Assembly: GCF_004352845.1 (NCBI RefSeq)
Contig: NZ_SJRX01000003.1
Span: 62,001-126,000, forward strand
Origin: Luteimonas terricola
GTDB lineage: Bacteria; Pseudomonadota; Gammaproteobacteria; Xanthomonadales; Xanthomonadaceae
Direction: 5' to 3'
Length of the DNA stretch: 64,000 nucleotides
The translations under genes were made by a program, and so were the position numbers. Positions 35,036-42,661 of this stretch are shown here, piece after piece. Every line of letters starts with the position of its first letter. Within the stretch, counting starts at the first letter, position 1. The notes beneath the pieces were generated by a model. It worked only from the letters and a program-made list of their open reading frames with translations. It was not told the origin of the DNA and did no database searches.

Positions 35036-38000
35036 ATGCTTGCCCGCCTCATCGAATGGTCGGTCCGCAACGTTTTCCTTGTGCTGGTAATGGCGCTGGC
35101 GATCGTCGCCGGTGGCGTCTACGCCCTGCTGCAGACGCCGCTTGATGCACAGCCGGACCTGTCGGACGTCCAGGTGATCGTGTTCACCGAGTACCCGGGG
35201 CAAGCGCCCCAGGTGGTCGAGGACCAGGTGACCTACCCGTTGACCAGCGCGCTGCTCGCGGTGCCGAAGTCGAAGGACGTCCGTGGCTTCTCGTTCTTCG
35301 GCGCCTCCTTCATCTACGTCATCTTCGAGGAAGGCACGGACCTCTATTGGGCGCGCTCGCGCGTGCTCGAGAACCTGAACGTCGCCTCGAAGAACTTGCC
35401 GGCCGGCGTGGCGCCAGCGCTGGGACCCGACGCCTCGGGCGTGGGCTGGGTCTACCAGTACGTGCTGAAAAGCGATCGCCACTCGCTGGACGAGCTGCGG
35501 GCGATGCAGGACTGGTACCTGCGCTACCAGCTCACCACCGCGCCCGGCGTGGCCGAGGTCGCCAGCGTCGGCGGCTTCGTGCGCCAGTACTCGATCACCG
35601 TCGACCCGGTCCGGCTGCGCGAGTTCGACATCCCGCTATCGCGGGTGTCCGAAGTGATCGCCGCGAGCAACCGCGACGTCGGCGGCCGCGTGATCGAGAT
35701 GGCCGAGACCGAGTACATGGTGCGGGGCCGTGGCTACCTGCGCGGTATCGAGGACATCGAGAGCCTGGTGCTGCGCGCCGAAGGAGGCGCACCGGTGCTG
35801 ATCGGCGACGTCGCCCGGGTCGAACTGGTGCCCGACGAACGCCGTGGCATCGCCGACCTGGACGGCGAAGGCGATGTCGTGGCCGGGATTGTCATTGCGC
35901 GCTTCGGCGAAAACGCCCTGGCCGTGATCGGCGGGGTAAAGGACAAGATCGCCGAACTTGCACGCGGCTTGCCCGAAGGCGTCAGCGTCCAGGCGGTCTA
36001 CGACCGGTCCGATCTCATCGTGCGTGCGATCAAGACGCTGCGCACGACATTGCTCGAGGAGAGCCTGATCGTCGCGCTGGTGTGTCTGGTGTTCCTGTTC
36101 CATGCGCGCAGCGCGCTGGTCGCGATCGTCATGCTACCGGTCGGCGTGCTGATCGCGGTGATCGCAATGCGTGCGCTCGGCATGAACTCGAACATCATGA
36201 GCCTGGGCGGCATCGCGATCTCGATCGGCGTGATGGTCGACGCGGCGATCGTGATGATCGAGAACGCGCACAAGCACATCGAGCGCTCCGACGGCTCCCG
36301 AAGCCGAACCCAGCTGATCATCGACGCCTGCCGCGAGGTCGGCCCGGCGCTGTTCTTCAGCCTGATGATCATCACCGTCTCGTTCCTGCCGGTCTTCGCC
36401 CTGGAAGCGCAGGAAGGCCGCCTGTTCAAGCCGCTGGCGTTCACCAAGACGTTTGCCATGGCCGGGGGCGCGCTGCTCTCGGTGACGCTGGTGCCGGTGC
36501 TCATGCTGCTGTTCGTGCGCGGCAAGATCGTGCCCGAGCAGAAGAATCCGGTGAACCGGTTCCTGGTCGCGGCCTACCGCCCGGTGATCGACGTCGTGCT
36601 GCGGTACCGGATGGCCACGATCGCGATCGCCCTCGTCGCCCTGTTCGCCAGCCTGTGGCCCGCGTCGCGGCTGGGCAGCGAGTTCATGCCCACGCTCAAC
36701 GAAGGGACGCTCCTGTACATGCCCACCTCGCTCCCGGGCATGTCGGTGACCAAGGCCTCGGAGCTGCTGCAGCAGCAGGACCGGATCATCAAGGGCTTCC
36801 CGGAGGTGGAATCCGTGTTCGGCAAGGCCGGTCGTGCCCTGACAGCGACCGACCCGGCGCCCCTGGAGATGTTCGAAACGACCATCAACCTCAAGCCCGA
36901 GGACGAGTGGCGCGACGGCATGACCACCGACAAGCTCATCGCCGAGATGGACGCGGCGCTGAAGTTCCCGGGTGTCGCCAACTCGTGGACGATGCCGATC
37001 AAGGCACGCACCGACATGTTGGCCACCGGCATCCGCACGCCCGTGGGCATCAAGCTCTTCGGCAACGATCTGGAGCAGCTCGACGCCCTCGCCACCGAGA
37101 TCGAAGCAGTGGTGCGCGAGGTGCCGGGGACGACCAGCGCGTTCGCCGAACGCCTGACCGGCGCCTACTACCTCGACATCACCCCGGATCTGCGCAGCCT
37201 GGCCCAGTACAGCGTGACTCTGGGCGAGGTGCAGGACGTGGTGGCGGCCGCGCTGGGCGGCGAGATCGTCACCACCATCCTCCAGGGGCGCGAGCGTTTC
37301 AGCGCGATCGTGCGCTATCCACGCGAGCTGCGCGACGACCCGCACCGTATCGGGACGCAGGTCCTGGTGCCGGTACCCGGCGGCGCCCAGGTGCCGTTGG
37401 GCGAGCTCGCGCGCATCGAGGTCACGATGGGCGCGCCCAGCATCCGCACCGAGAACGCGATGCTGGCGGCCTACATCTACGTCGATACGCGCGAGAGCGA
37501 CCTGGGCCGCTACGTGCAGGCCGCGCAGGACGCGGTCGCCGGGCAGGTGCAATTCCCGCCGGGCTACTACGTGACCTGGAGCGGACAGTACGAATACATG
37601 CAGCGTGCCGCGGAGAAGATGCGCGTCGTCATCCCGGTGACGCTGGCGCTGATCTTCCTGCTGCTGTACCTCAACTTCCGTCGCGTCACCGAGTCGTTGA
37701 TCGTGATGTTGTCGGTGCCGTTCGCACTGGTCGGCGGCATCTGGCTGATGTGGATGCTCGACTACAACGTCAGCGTCGCGGTGATCGTGGGTTTCATCGC
37801 GCTGGCGGGCGTCGCCGCGGAAACCGGCGTGGTGATGCTGATCTACCTCGACCACGCGCTCGAGGCGCGCGCCGCACAGAGCCAGGCCGAAGGCCGCTTG
37901 CTGGACGCACGCGACCTCCGCGAGGCGATCATCGAGGGTGCGGTCGACCGCGTGCGCCCAAAGATGATGACCGTGGTCGCGATCATGGCCGGCCTGCTGC

Positions 38001-38188
38001 CGATCATGTGGAGCAGCGGCACTGGCTCGGAGGTGATGCGCCGCATCGCCGCGCCGATGGTGGGTGGCATGGTCTCGTCGACGGTGCTGACCCTGGTGGT
38101 GATTCCGGCGCTGTACTCGCTGATCAAGCAACGGCAGCTGGCCAGGAAGCCGCAGACACCCGCCGCGCTGTCCGTGGAAGTGCCGTGA
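35036..38188 (+). CDS. cusA: Cu(I)/Ag(I) RND efflux permease CusA
   Basis: The 1050-residue protein has twelve transmembrane helices and two large periplasmic loops, as in heavy-metal RND pumps. TM4 contains GGIAISIGVMVDAAIVMIENAHKH, the monovalent-metal (HME4) pattern, in contrast to the DFGxxxDGA pattern of CzcA. Periplasmic Met residues for Cu(I)/Ag(I) fit SLPGMSVTK and LEMFETTINL. It starts two bases after the cusB stop. It expels periplasmic or membrane-delivered Cu(I) through CusB-CusC. A perfect 13-bp dyad follows about 110 bp after its stop. Confidence 0.95.
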   Translation: MLARLIEWSVRNVFLVLVMALAIVAGGVYALLQTPLDAQPDLSDVQVIVFTEYPGQAPQVVEDQVTYPLTSALLAVPKSKDVRGFSFFGASFIYVIFEEGTDLYWARSRVLENLNVASKNLPAGVAPALGPDASGVGWVYQYVLKSDRHSLDELRAMQDWYLRYQLTTAPGVAEVASVGGFVRQYSITVDPVRLREFDIPLSRVSEVIAASNRDVGGRVIEMAETEYMVRGRGYLRGIEDIESLVLRAEGGAPVLIGDVARVELVPDERRGIADLDGEGDVVAGIVIARFGENALAVIGGVKDKIAELARGLPEGVSVQAVYDRSDLIVRAIKTLRTTLLEESLIVALVCLVFLFHARSALVAIVMLPVGVLIAVIAMRALGMNSNIMSLGGIAISIGVMVDAAIVMIENAHKHIERSDGSRSRTQLIIDACREVGPALFFSLMIITVSFLPVFALEAQEGRLFKPLAFTKTFAMAGGALLSVTLVPVLMLLFVRGKIVPEQKNPVNRFLVAAYRPVIDVVLRYRMATIAIALVALFASLWPASRLGSEFMPTLNEGTLLYMPTSLPGMSVTKASELLQQQDRIIKGFPEVESVFGKAGRALTATDPAPLEMFETTINLKPEDEWRDGMTTDKLIAEMDAALKFPGVANSWTMPIKARTDMLATGIRTPVGIKLFGNDLEQLDALATEIEAVVREVPGTTSAFAERLTGAYYLDITPDLRSLAQYSVTLGEVQDVVAAALGGEIVTTILQGRERFSAIVRYPRELRDDPHRIGTQVLVPVPGGAQVPLGELARIEVTMGAPSIRTENAMLAAYIYVDTRESDLGRYVQAAQDAVAGQVQFPPGYYVTWSGQYEYMQRAAEKMRVVIPVTLALIFLLLYLNFRRVTESLIVMLSVPFALVGGIWLMWMLDYNVSVAVIVGFIALAGVAAETGVVMLIYLDHALEARAAQSQAEGRLLDARDLREAIIEGAVDRVRPKMMTVVAIMAGLLPIMWSSGTGSEVMRRIAAPMVGGMVSSTVLTLVVIPALYSLIKQRQLARKPQTPAALSVEVP

Positions 38189-38300
38189 TGCGTTCCACTT
38201 TCAACGCACCTGGGCAATGGCGGTCCGCATACGCGCGGGCCCGTCGTTATCGCCGCGGGAGCACCAGGCGTCTTGTCATTGAGGGCATCGCGTCAGTCGA

Positions 38301-38331
38301 GCTTGACCTGTGTGCGAGACACAGGTCAAGC
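38301..38331. promoter_or_regulatory. Perfect 13-bp inverted repeat upstream of MerD-like fragment
   Basis: GCTTGACCTGTGT at 38301-38313 and its exact complement at 38319-38331 enclose a 5-base loop. No T run follows, so a terminator is unlikely. It contains TTGACC like the -35 elements of MerR-family promoters and lies 30 bp before the truncated regulator start, so an operator is the better guess. Confidence 0.5.
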
Positions 38332-38360
38332 GTGATTAACATCTTAGCGGGAGTGCGCCA

Positions 38361-38543
38361 ATGGCGGCCAAAGACGAAGCAGCGCCGCCGCTGATGACGG
38401 TACGCCAGCTGGCACAGCAGGGCGACGTCACGGTGCATGTAGTGCGCAACTATCTGCGGCGCGGCCTGCTGCGAGCGGCCACGCATACCGAGAGCGGCTA
38501 CCAGCTGTTTGATCCTGCCCCTCTTTCCCGGACACCCGGATAA
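38361..38543 (+). pseudogene. Truncated MerD/MerR-family regulator
   Basis: The 60-residue frame contains a MerR-type winged HTH: LMTVRQLAQQGDVTVHVVRNYLRRGLLRAATHTESGYQLFD. The VxVHxVRxYLxRGLLR pattern is closest to MerD. A full MerD is about 120 residues; here it breaks off after QLFD and continues as DPAPLSRTPG. The break reads like an IS end (TGATCCTGCCCCTCTTTCCC, about 38512 on). A MerD remnant next to the mer genes about 500 bp away suggests a mer operon was cut and rearranged. Confidence 0.6.
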
Positions 38544-38663
38544 GCGATTCAATATCGCAATCCGAGGTGAAGCAGATGAAGAGGGTCGGCATGGATTCGT
38601 GTAAAAAAACAGCCAAAAGTTAGCTAAGAAGTTGATCAGTCTCGTTATTTTGTCGGTACCGGG

Positions 38664-38765
38664 TCAGATGCTGCCGATGCTGTTCAACGTCTCGACCGTC
38701 GGCTCGCCACTGCCGCTCTCCACCCGCTTGAGGGTCAGCAAGCTCAGGTCCCGATGCTTGGCGAC
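38664..38765 (-). pseudogene. Fragment of XRE-family HTH regulator
   Basis: On the minus strand the frame reads HRDLSLLTLKRVESGSGEP then TVETLNSIGSI and stops. This is the end of an XRE/HipB-like helix-turn-helix (usual form LSxxTLxRxExGxxxPxxxTL). The upstream part is missing, replaced by the hairpin-repeat sequence at 38782. Confidence 0.55.
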
Positions 38766-38781
38766 TGTTTATGAGACGTAG

Positions 38782-38947
38782 TAAGTATCCCTCGGCAAAG
38801 CCGTGGGCTTTAAGCGATTGGGACCCCTCAAAGGGGTCTTTTCCAATCGCTAAGAGCAACAGCAACATCAACTGCAAGAAGCACTGGGGTGAAGCCGACC
38901 GCGGTATAGGTCAAACCCTAAGCGTCCCGCGGCAGAGCCGGGGGCTT
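38782..38947. repeat. Pair of related 29-bp hairpin repeats
   Basis: The 29-base units at 38782-38810 and 38919-38947 agree at 24 positions, sharing TAAG, TCCC, CGGCA, AGCCG and GGGCTT. Each can fold as a stem (CGGC with GCCG) around AAA or AGA. The first is followed at once by a terminator-like hairpin. Type III antitoxin RNAs and IS605-type element ends also have such hairpins, but no toxin, TnpA or TnpB gene is nearby. Confidence 0.5.
38813..38851. terminator. Nested hairpin, terminator-like
   Basis: GACCCCT (38822-38828) pairs with AGGGGTC (38832-38838), followed by TTTT. An outer stem AGCGATTGG/CCAATCGCT encloses it. The inner hairpin plus T run fits a rho-independent terminator on the plus strand. 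The outer stem makes it unusually long. Confidence 0.6.
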
Positions 38948-39060
38948 ACCTCACTGAATTACGGCCCGTTGTCCGGTCCCCAGGAGAAGAAATGCCCCGC
39001 TTGCCGCGGGGCGTTCGTTCGCCGGGTTTGCTGATGAGCGGCAACCACTTGCCACGGCCG

Positions 39061-39273
39061 TTATCCGCAACAGGGCTTCTGTTGTTGGATCGGCGGACAC
39101 GGCACAGTTCCGAATGAGCAGAACACGCAACAGTCGCCTTGATTGGGCCGCAAGACCACTCCACAGCCCGTGCACTCATAGAAAAACTGGCATGCTGTGA
39201 CCGGCATTGTCTCCGTTGCCCGATGCCCACACTCCGGGCAGGTCAAGACACTCTGGAGCTCGACGTCACTCAC
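39061..39273 (-). CDS. GDCCVxC-domain small Cys-rich protein of the mer operon
   Basis: The 70-residue protein starts at GTG 39273 (SDVELQSVLTCPECGH), overlapping the merP stop by eight bases. It has zinc-ribbon-like pairs CPECGH and CTGCG, then the signature QGDCCVFCSFGTVPCPPIQ and a final CC. Small GDCCVxC proteins, some with selenocysteine, are repeatedly found in merA-less or variant mer operons; they probably bind Hg(II) in the cytoplasm. No function is established to my knowledge. Translational coupling to merP supports one operon. Confidence 0.8.
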   Translation of the reverse strand: MSDVELQSVLTCPECGHRATETMPVTACQFFYECTGCGVVLRPNQGDCCVFCSFGTVPCPPIQQQKPCCG

Positions 39274-39556
39274 CGCCGGTTCGCGCCTTGGCCGGGAAAC
39301 CTGCCTCCGTGACTGCACGCGCGATCGCGGATATATCCGTCTGGCTCGAATCGAAAGCCACCGTGACTGTTTCAGCTCGGGTGTCCACCTTCGTCTCGGC
39401 CACGCCCAGCACCTTCTCCAGTGCCTTTTTGATGGTGATGCCACAGGCGGGACAAGTCATGTTCTCGGCATCGAGCACAACCACGGTCGCCGGCGTCGCC
39501 GCCAGAGCAGCACCGATCGAAAGAGCAGCCACGAGGGCCAGTATCCACTTGCGCAT
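39266..39556 (-). CDS. merP: Periplasmic mercury-binding protein MerP
   Basis: The 96-residue protein has signal peptide WILALVAALSIGAALA and one HMA domain with MTCPACGITIKKALEKVLGV, the variant MTCxxC metal site of MerP, and a typical beta-alpha-beta tail (KVDTRAETVTVAFDSSQTD). It scavenges Hg(II) in the periplasm and passes it to MerT. It lies eight bases after the merT stop. Confidence 0.92.
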   Translation of the reverse strand: MRKWILALVAALSIGAALAATPATVVVLDAENMTCPACGITIKKALEKVLGVAETKVDTRAETVTVAFDSSQTDISAIARAVTEAGFPAKARTGGE

Positions 39557-39564
39557 CGCGCCTC

Positions 39565-39921
39565 CTACAGAATCCAGACGATGTAATAGGGAAAGAGCAG
39601 CAACAGGGCGACGAGGGCCGTCGCGAGCCAGAGCCAACGCCGCCTGCGTCGCAGGGTGCCCGGCTCGATGCAGCGGCCATCCACACCACACTGCGCTGCC
39701 GGTCGATACACCAACCAGAACGCCACGGCCAAGGACAGCACGGCAGCGGCGCTGAACCAGGGTCTCAAGGGATCCAGCGCCGTGAGGGTGCTGATCCAGG
39801 CGCCGCTGATCCCCATGAGCACCAGCACCAGCGGCACCACACAGCAAATCGAAGCTCCGAGGGTGGCGAGGCCAGCACCAATCAGGGCGATGACCGGGGT
39901 TTTCGGGTGCGCGCGGGACAT
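39565..39921 (-). CDS. merT: Mercuric ion transporter MerT
   Basis: The 118-residue protein starts at ATG 39921. It has three helices with vicinal cysteines in TM1 (GASICCVVPLVLVLMG), a cytoplasmic Cys pair CGVDGRC between TM2 and TM3, and a last helix LWLATALVALLLLFPYYIVW. These four cysteines are the MerT Hg(II) relay. It is the first gene after the mer operator and imports Hg(II), normally for reduction by MerA, which is absent here. Confidence 0.93.
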   Translation of the reverse strand: MSRAHPKTPVIALIGAGLATLGASICCVVPLVLVLMGISGAWISTLTALDPLRPWFSAAAVLSLAVAFWLVYRPAAQCGVDGRCIEPGTLRRRRRWLWLATALVALLLLFPYYIVWIL

Positions 39922-39929
39922 GAGGGTTA

Positions 39930-39960
39930 TACTAACTTCCGTACCATAGTACGGAGTCAA
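39930..39960 (-). promoter_or_regulatory. mer operator/promoter
   Basis: TCCGTAC (39938-39944) and GTACGGA (39949-39955) flank CATA, the same 7-4-7 dyad as the Tn501/Tn21 mer operator. On the minus strand a TTGACT -35 (39960-39955) and TTAGTA -10 (39935-39930) are separated by 19 bases, the long spacer typical of MerR-activated promoters. Confidence 0.9.
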
Positions 39961-39965
39961 GACAA

Positions 39966-40364
39966 TTGGGTAACCCGACGCTGACCATCGGACGGCTCGC
40001 AACGGCCGCCAACGTAAACGTGGAAACCGTCCGCTACTACCAGCGCAGGGGATTGATTCCGGAACCTGAGCGTCCTGCAGGCAGCGTACGCCGCTACGGG
40101 CCTGATGACGTGAAGCGACTTCAGTTCATACGCCGTGCCCAGACCATGGGGTTCAGCCTCGCAGAGGTTCAAGCACTCCAGCAGGTGGTTGGGGCTTCTT
40201 CCTGCCAACAGACGCAGTTGCTCACCGAGCGCAAGCTAACCAATGTCCGCGGACGGATTTCTGATCTGCGAAAGCTGGAGGCCGACCTGGAAAAGCAACT
40301 GGACAAGTGTGCCCAGGCACCCGCCGGAGCGCCCTGCCCCACTCTGAAAGCATTCATGGGCTAG
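39966..40364 (+). CDS. merR: Mercury-responsive regulator MerR
   Basis: The 132-residue protein starts at TTG 39966, six bases from the operator, divergent from merT. It has the winged HTH (LTIGRLATAANVNVETVRYYQRRGL), the dimer helix and the three Hg(II)-ligand cysteines at 80, 115 and 124. Their spacing of 35 and 9 residues equals that of Tn501 MerR (82, 117, 126). It represses and, with Hg(II), activates the merT promoter by twisting the 19-bp spacer. The leader is too short for a strong ribosome site. Confidence 0.95.
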   Translation: MGNPTLTIGRLATAANVNVETVRYYQRRGLIPEPERPAGSVRRYGPDDVKRLQFIRRAQTMGFSLAEVQALQQVVGASSCQQTQLLTERKLTNVRGRISDLRKLEADLEKQLDKCAQAPAGAPCPTLKAFMG

Positions 40365-40409
40365 GGGTACCGCACCAGCGCCCTGCGCGCTGGTGCGGTA
40401 CCCTTTTTT
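40365..40409 (+). terminator. Rho-independent terminator of merR
   Basis: A perfect 16-bp stem (GGGTACCGCACCAGCG at 40365-40380 with its complement at 40388-40403), a 7-base loop and six T. It overlaps the last bases after the merR stop. Confidence 0.92.
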
Positions 40410-40417
40410 CGCATCGC

Positions 40418-40549
40418 CTAGCGGGTCACCTCGTTCTCGAGCATCGGCTCCGCCAGAAGCCTCGTCAGCCGGCCGTTCTCGGTCTCCAGCTCCTTCAAGC
40501 GCTTGGCGCCGGGCACGCCCATGCCCCCAACTTGCTTCGCCACAAGCAT
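40418..40549 (-). pseudogene. IS3-family OrfA remnant
   Basis: The minus-strand frame reads QVGGMGVPGAKRLKELE then TENGRLTRLLAEPMLENEVTR and stop, the conserved C-terminal part of IS407-type OrfA (usual YGGMxxSxxxRLKxLExENxRLKxLLA). The HTH half is missing; beyond 40549 the sequence switches to the chrA-like fragment on the other strand. It marks a deleted insertion element beside the mer genes. Confidence 0.8.
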
Positions 40550-40555
40550 CGTCGC

Positions 40556-40762
40556 GACATTGCCGAGTTCCTCGGGGGCGCGACGGCCGCCGTGGTCGGG
40601 CTGATCACCGGGACCAACCTCGCGCTTTTGCTTGGCAGCTCCAGGGACCTGAGCGGCGCTGTGGTGTTTGCGGTCGCGCTGGGCGTGCTGTTCCGGTCCA
40701 CCTGGCGTTGGCTGGTGGGTGCCGCCGGTTATGGACGGCTGGTGGACGTGGCAGGCGGGTGA
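40556..40762 (+). pseudogene. 3' fragment of a chromate transporter (ChrA)-like gene
   Basis: The frame from 40556 reads DIAEFLGGATAAVVGLITGT, then NLALLLGSSRDLSGAVVFAVALGVLF and a Trp/Arg linker to a final VGAAGYGRLVDVAGG. This resembles the last two to three helices of ChrA, which end with a GATAAAVGxI helix pattern. The remaining 300 or more residues are missing. The IS3 remnant lies directly upstream, so the gene was probably truncated by that element. Confidence 0.5.
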
Positions 40763-40782
40763 TGTCGACCGACGAATATTCT

Positions 40783-41217
40783 TCAACGTGCGCCGAGAAC
40801 CACGGCCGCCAATGCAATGTAGCGCCCCACCTTGGCAATCGCCACCAGCACGAGGAAGCTCGAAAGGGGTTCGCGCAGGACACCGGCAACAACCGTCAGC
40901 GGATCGCCAACCACGGGAACCCAGCTGAGCAACAGCGACCATTTTCCGTAACGCCGGTACCAACGCCGGGCGCGATCGAGTTGTGCTTCATTCGCCGGGA
41001 ACCAACGGCGATTCCTGAAGCGTTCCAACTGGCGCCCGATGACCCAGTTCACGGTGGAGCCCAGCACATTGCCGGCGCCGGCGATGACGATCAGCAACGC
41101 CGGCTCGTACTCCGCCATCAGCAAGCCGGTGAGCAGGACTTCCGACGAGAGCGGCAGCAGCGTCGCCGCCCCGAAGGCGATCGCGAACAACGCGGCATAA
41201 ACGCCCAGTTCCGTCAT
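40783..41217 (-). CDS. YqaA-family (DedA/SNARE-like) membrane protein
   Basis: The 144-residue inner-membrane protein has about four helices and the family pattern AATLLPLSSEVLLTGLL, NVLGSTVNWVIGRQLERFRNRRWF, WYRRYGKWSLLLSWVPVVGDPLTVVAGVLR. YqaA/DedA relatives are flippase- or transporter-like proteins of the inner membrane. It is the last gene of the long czc-type operon, 34 bp after the MFS stop. Confidence 0.85.
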   Translation of the reverse strand: MTELGVYAALFAIAFGAATLLPLSSEVLLTGLLMAEYEPALLIVIAGAGNVLGSTVNWVIGRQLERFRNRRWFPANEAQLDRARRWYRRYGKWSLLLSWVPVVGDPLTVVAGVLREPLSSFLVLVAIAKVGRYIALAAVVLGAR

Positions 41218-41251
41218 CGATCACGTGGCGGGCCGCTCGTGCCGCGCCTCC

Positions 41252-42586
41252 TCATTGGGGCCAGCGTCCGTGCAACTCGTCGATCCTGTAGGGATGCATA
41301 TGCTTTCCCTCGAGGACCTGATGGTCGACGAGGTGCGGGTGATCGTCGGACAACTCGGGATGGCTGTGTTCAACCACGTCCGGATCGTGGCAAGGCCAGG
41401 CGCGCCAGGCAACAAACAGTCCCAGCACGGCCACGCAACTCAAGGCGACGAGCGCGCTGCCGAGTCCGATGGCGGCCCCTACCCAGCCCGCCAGCGGGTA
41501 TGCCAGCAACCAACACACGTGGGATAGCGAAAACTGCGCCGCAAACAGGAACGGGAGATCATCCGCCTGCGCGGATCGTCGCAACAGCCGTCCGCCGGGT
41601 GTTACAAGGCCGGCGTATGCCGCTCCAAGCACGCACCAGAGCGGGATGAGCAGGGCCCAGCCCAGCCTTCCCTGCGTGGCGGCCCACAGCCCGGTGGCCG
41701 CGAACAGCGCGCCCACCATGACCGAAGCGGCACCGAGCATCACGCTCCGGTCCTGGATACGTTCGAGCAGCTTCGGCAGCAGCAACGCCACGGCCATCGA
41801 GCCGGCACCAAACGCTGCGAGCGCCCACGCGACTTCACGTTCGCCCCCCTGAAGCGGGCCACGCACGATCACGACGGTGTTGACGAACACCATGGCGCCG
41901 CCGGCGGCGGCGCACAGGTTCAGTGCAAGCAGGCCACGCAGGCGCGGCGTGTGCAGGTAGATACGCATGCCCCGAAGCGCGCGGGCGTAGGGGCTGCCTG
42001 CGGCACGCGCCGCATGAACCACCGGGAACGTGGTCGCCATGACCAGCAGGGCCGAGGCGATGAAACCCGCCGACGTCCCTGCAAACAGTCCATGAAAGCT
42101 GATCATCGTCAGCAGCGCCGCCGCAATCGCCGGGCTCAGCAGGCTCTCCAGGTCGTAGGCAAGGCGCGACAAGGACAGGGCGCGCGTGTAATCGCGTTCT
42201 TCCGGGAGGATCTCCGGGATCAATGACTGAAACAGCGGCGTGAAGCATGCGGATGCCGACTGCAGCAGCGCGATCAACACGTAGACCTGCCAGATCTCGG
42301 TGACGAACGGCAGCATCAGCGCCGCCGCGGCCCGGACCAGATCAAGCCCGATGAGCACCGCTTTGCGTAGTCGCGGTGGAACGGTGGCGCCGGCCAGCGG
42401 CGCCAGAGTCACGTATACGACCATCTTGATGGCCAAGGCGGTGCCAAGCACTGAGCCTGCCTGCGCGCCAGCCAGGTCGTAAGCCAGCAGCGCAAGTGCC
42501 ACGGTCGCCAGGCCGGTGCCGACAAGGGCGACCACCTGGGCACCGAACAACCGGCGAAACGTGCGTTCACGCAGAATTTCGAGCAT
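41252..42586 (-). CDS. MFS transporter with His-rich C-terminal tail (metal efflux type)
   Basis: The 444-residue protein has twelve helices of MFS_3/enterobactin-exporter-like type (RLFGAQVVALVGTGLATVALALL, SLIPEILPEERDYTRALSLSR). About 50 C-terminal cytoplasmic residues are metal-binding in character: DPDVVEHSHPELSDDHPHLV, EGKHMHPYRIDELHGRWP. Similar His-tailed MFS proteins (NreB type) export nickel or other divalent cations. It lies in the czc operon between the anchor protein and YqaA. Confidence 0.85.
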   Translation of the reverse strand: MLEILRERTFRRLFGAQVVALVGTGLATVALALLAYDLAGAQAGSVLGTALAIKMVVYVTLAPLAGATVPPRLRKAVLIGLDLVRAAAALMLPFVTEIWQVYVLIALLQSASACFTPLFQSLIPEILPEERDYTRALSLSRLAYDLESLLSPAIAAALLTMISFHGLFAGTSAGFIASALLVMATTFPVVHAARAAGSPYARALRGMRIYLHTPRLRGLLALNLCAAAGGAMVFVNTVVIVRGPLQGGEREVAWALAAFGAGSMAVALLLPKLLERIQDRSVMLGAASVMVGALFAATGLWAATQGRLGWALLIPLWCVLGAAYAGLVTPGGRLLRRSAQADDLPFLFAAQFSLSHVCWLLAYPLAGWVGAAIGLGSALVALSCVAVLGLFVAWRAWPCHDPDVVEHSHPELSDDHPHLVDHQVLEGKHMHPYRIDELHGRWPQ

Positions 42587-42661
42587 GTGCCTGCCTCCGG
42601 AGAATCAAATGCGACAAGACATGGCAGGGGTCACCCGATCTCGCCGCGCGCAGCCTTGACC

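Larger units (their letters stand above)
38544..39060. other. Scar region with regulator remnant and hairpin repeats
   Basis: This 517-bp stretch separates the cus side from the mer side and has no intact gene. It holds an XRE-type fragment on the minus strand (38664-38765), two related hairpin repeats (38782 and 38919) and a strong nested hairpin (38813-38851). Near 38599 is a short A-rich run. The lower GC and remnants suggest several insertions and deletions. Confidence 0.5.

Noticed and set aside
36134-38131. 665-codon minus-strand frame opposite cusA
   Set aside because: Reverse shadow of a clearly real RND gene, extremely His/Asp/Arg-rich.
38782-38947. Hairpin repeats considered as a CRISPR array
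   Set aside because: Only two units, separated by 108 bp containing a terminator-like hairpin, and no cas genes nearby.
38782-38947. Hairpin repeats considered as a type III (ToxIN-like) antitoxin
   Set aside because: Known antitoxin repeats are contiguous tandem units before a toxin gene; here they are spaced and no toxin ORF follows.
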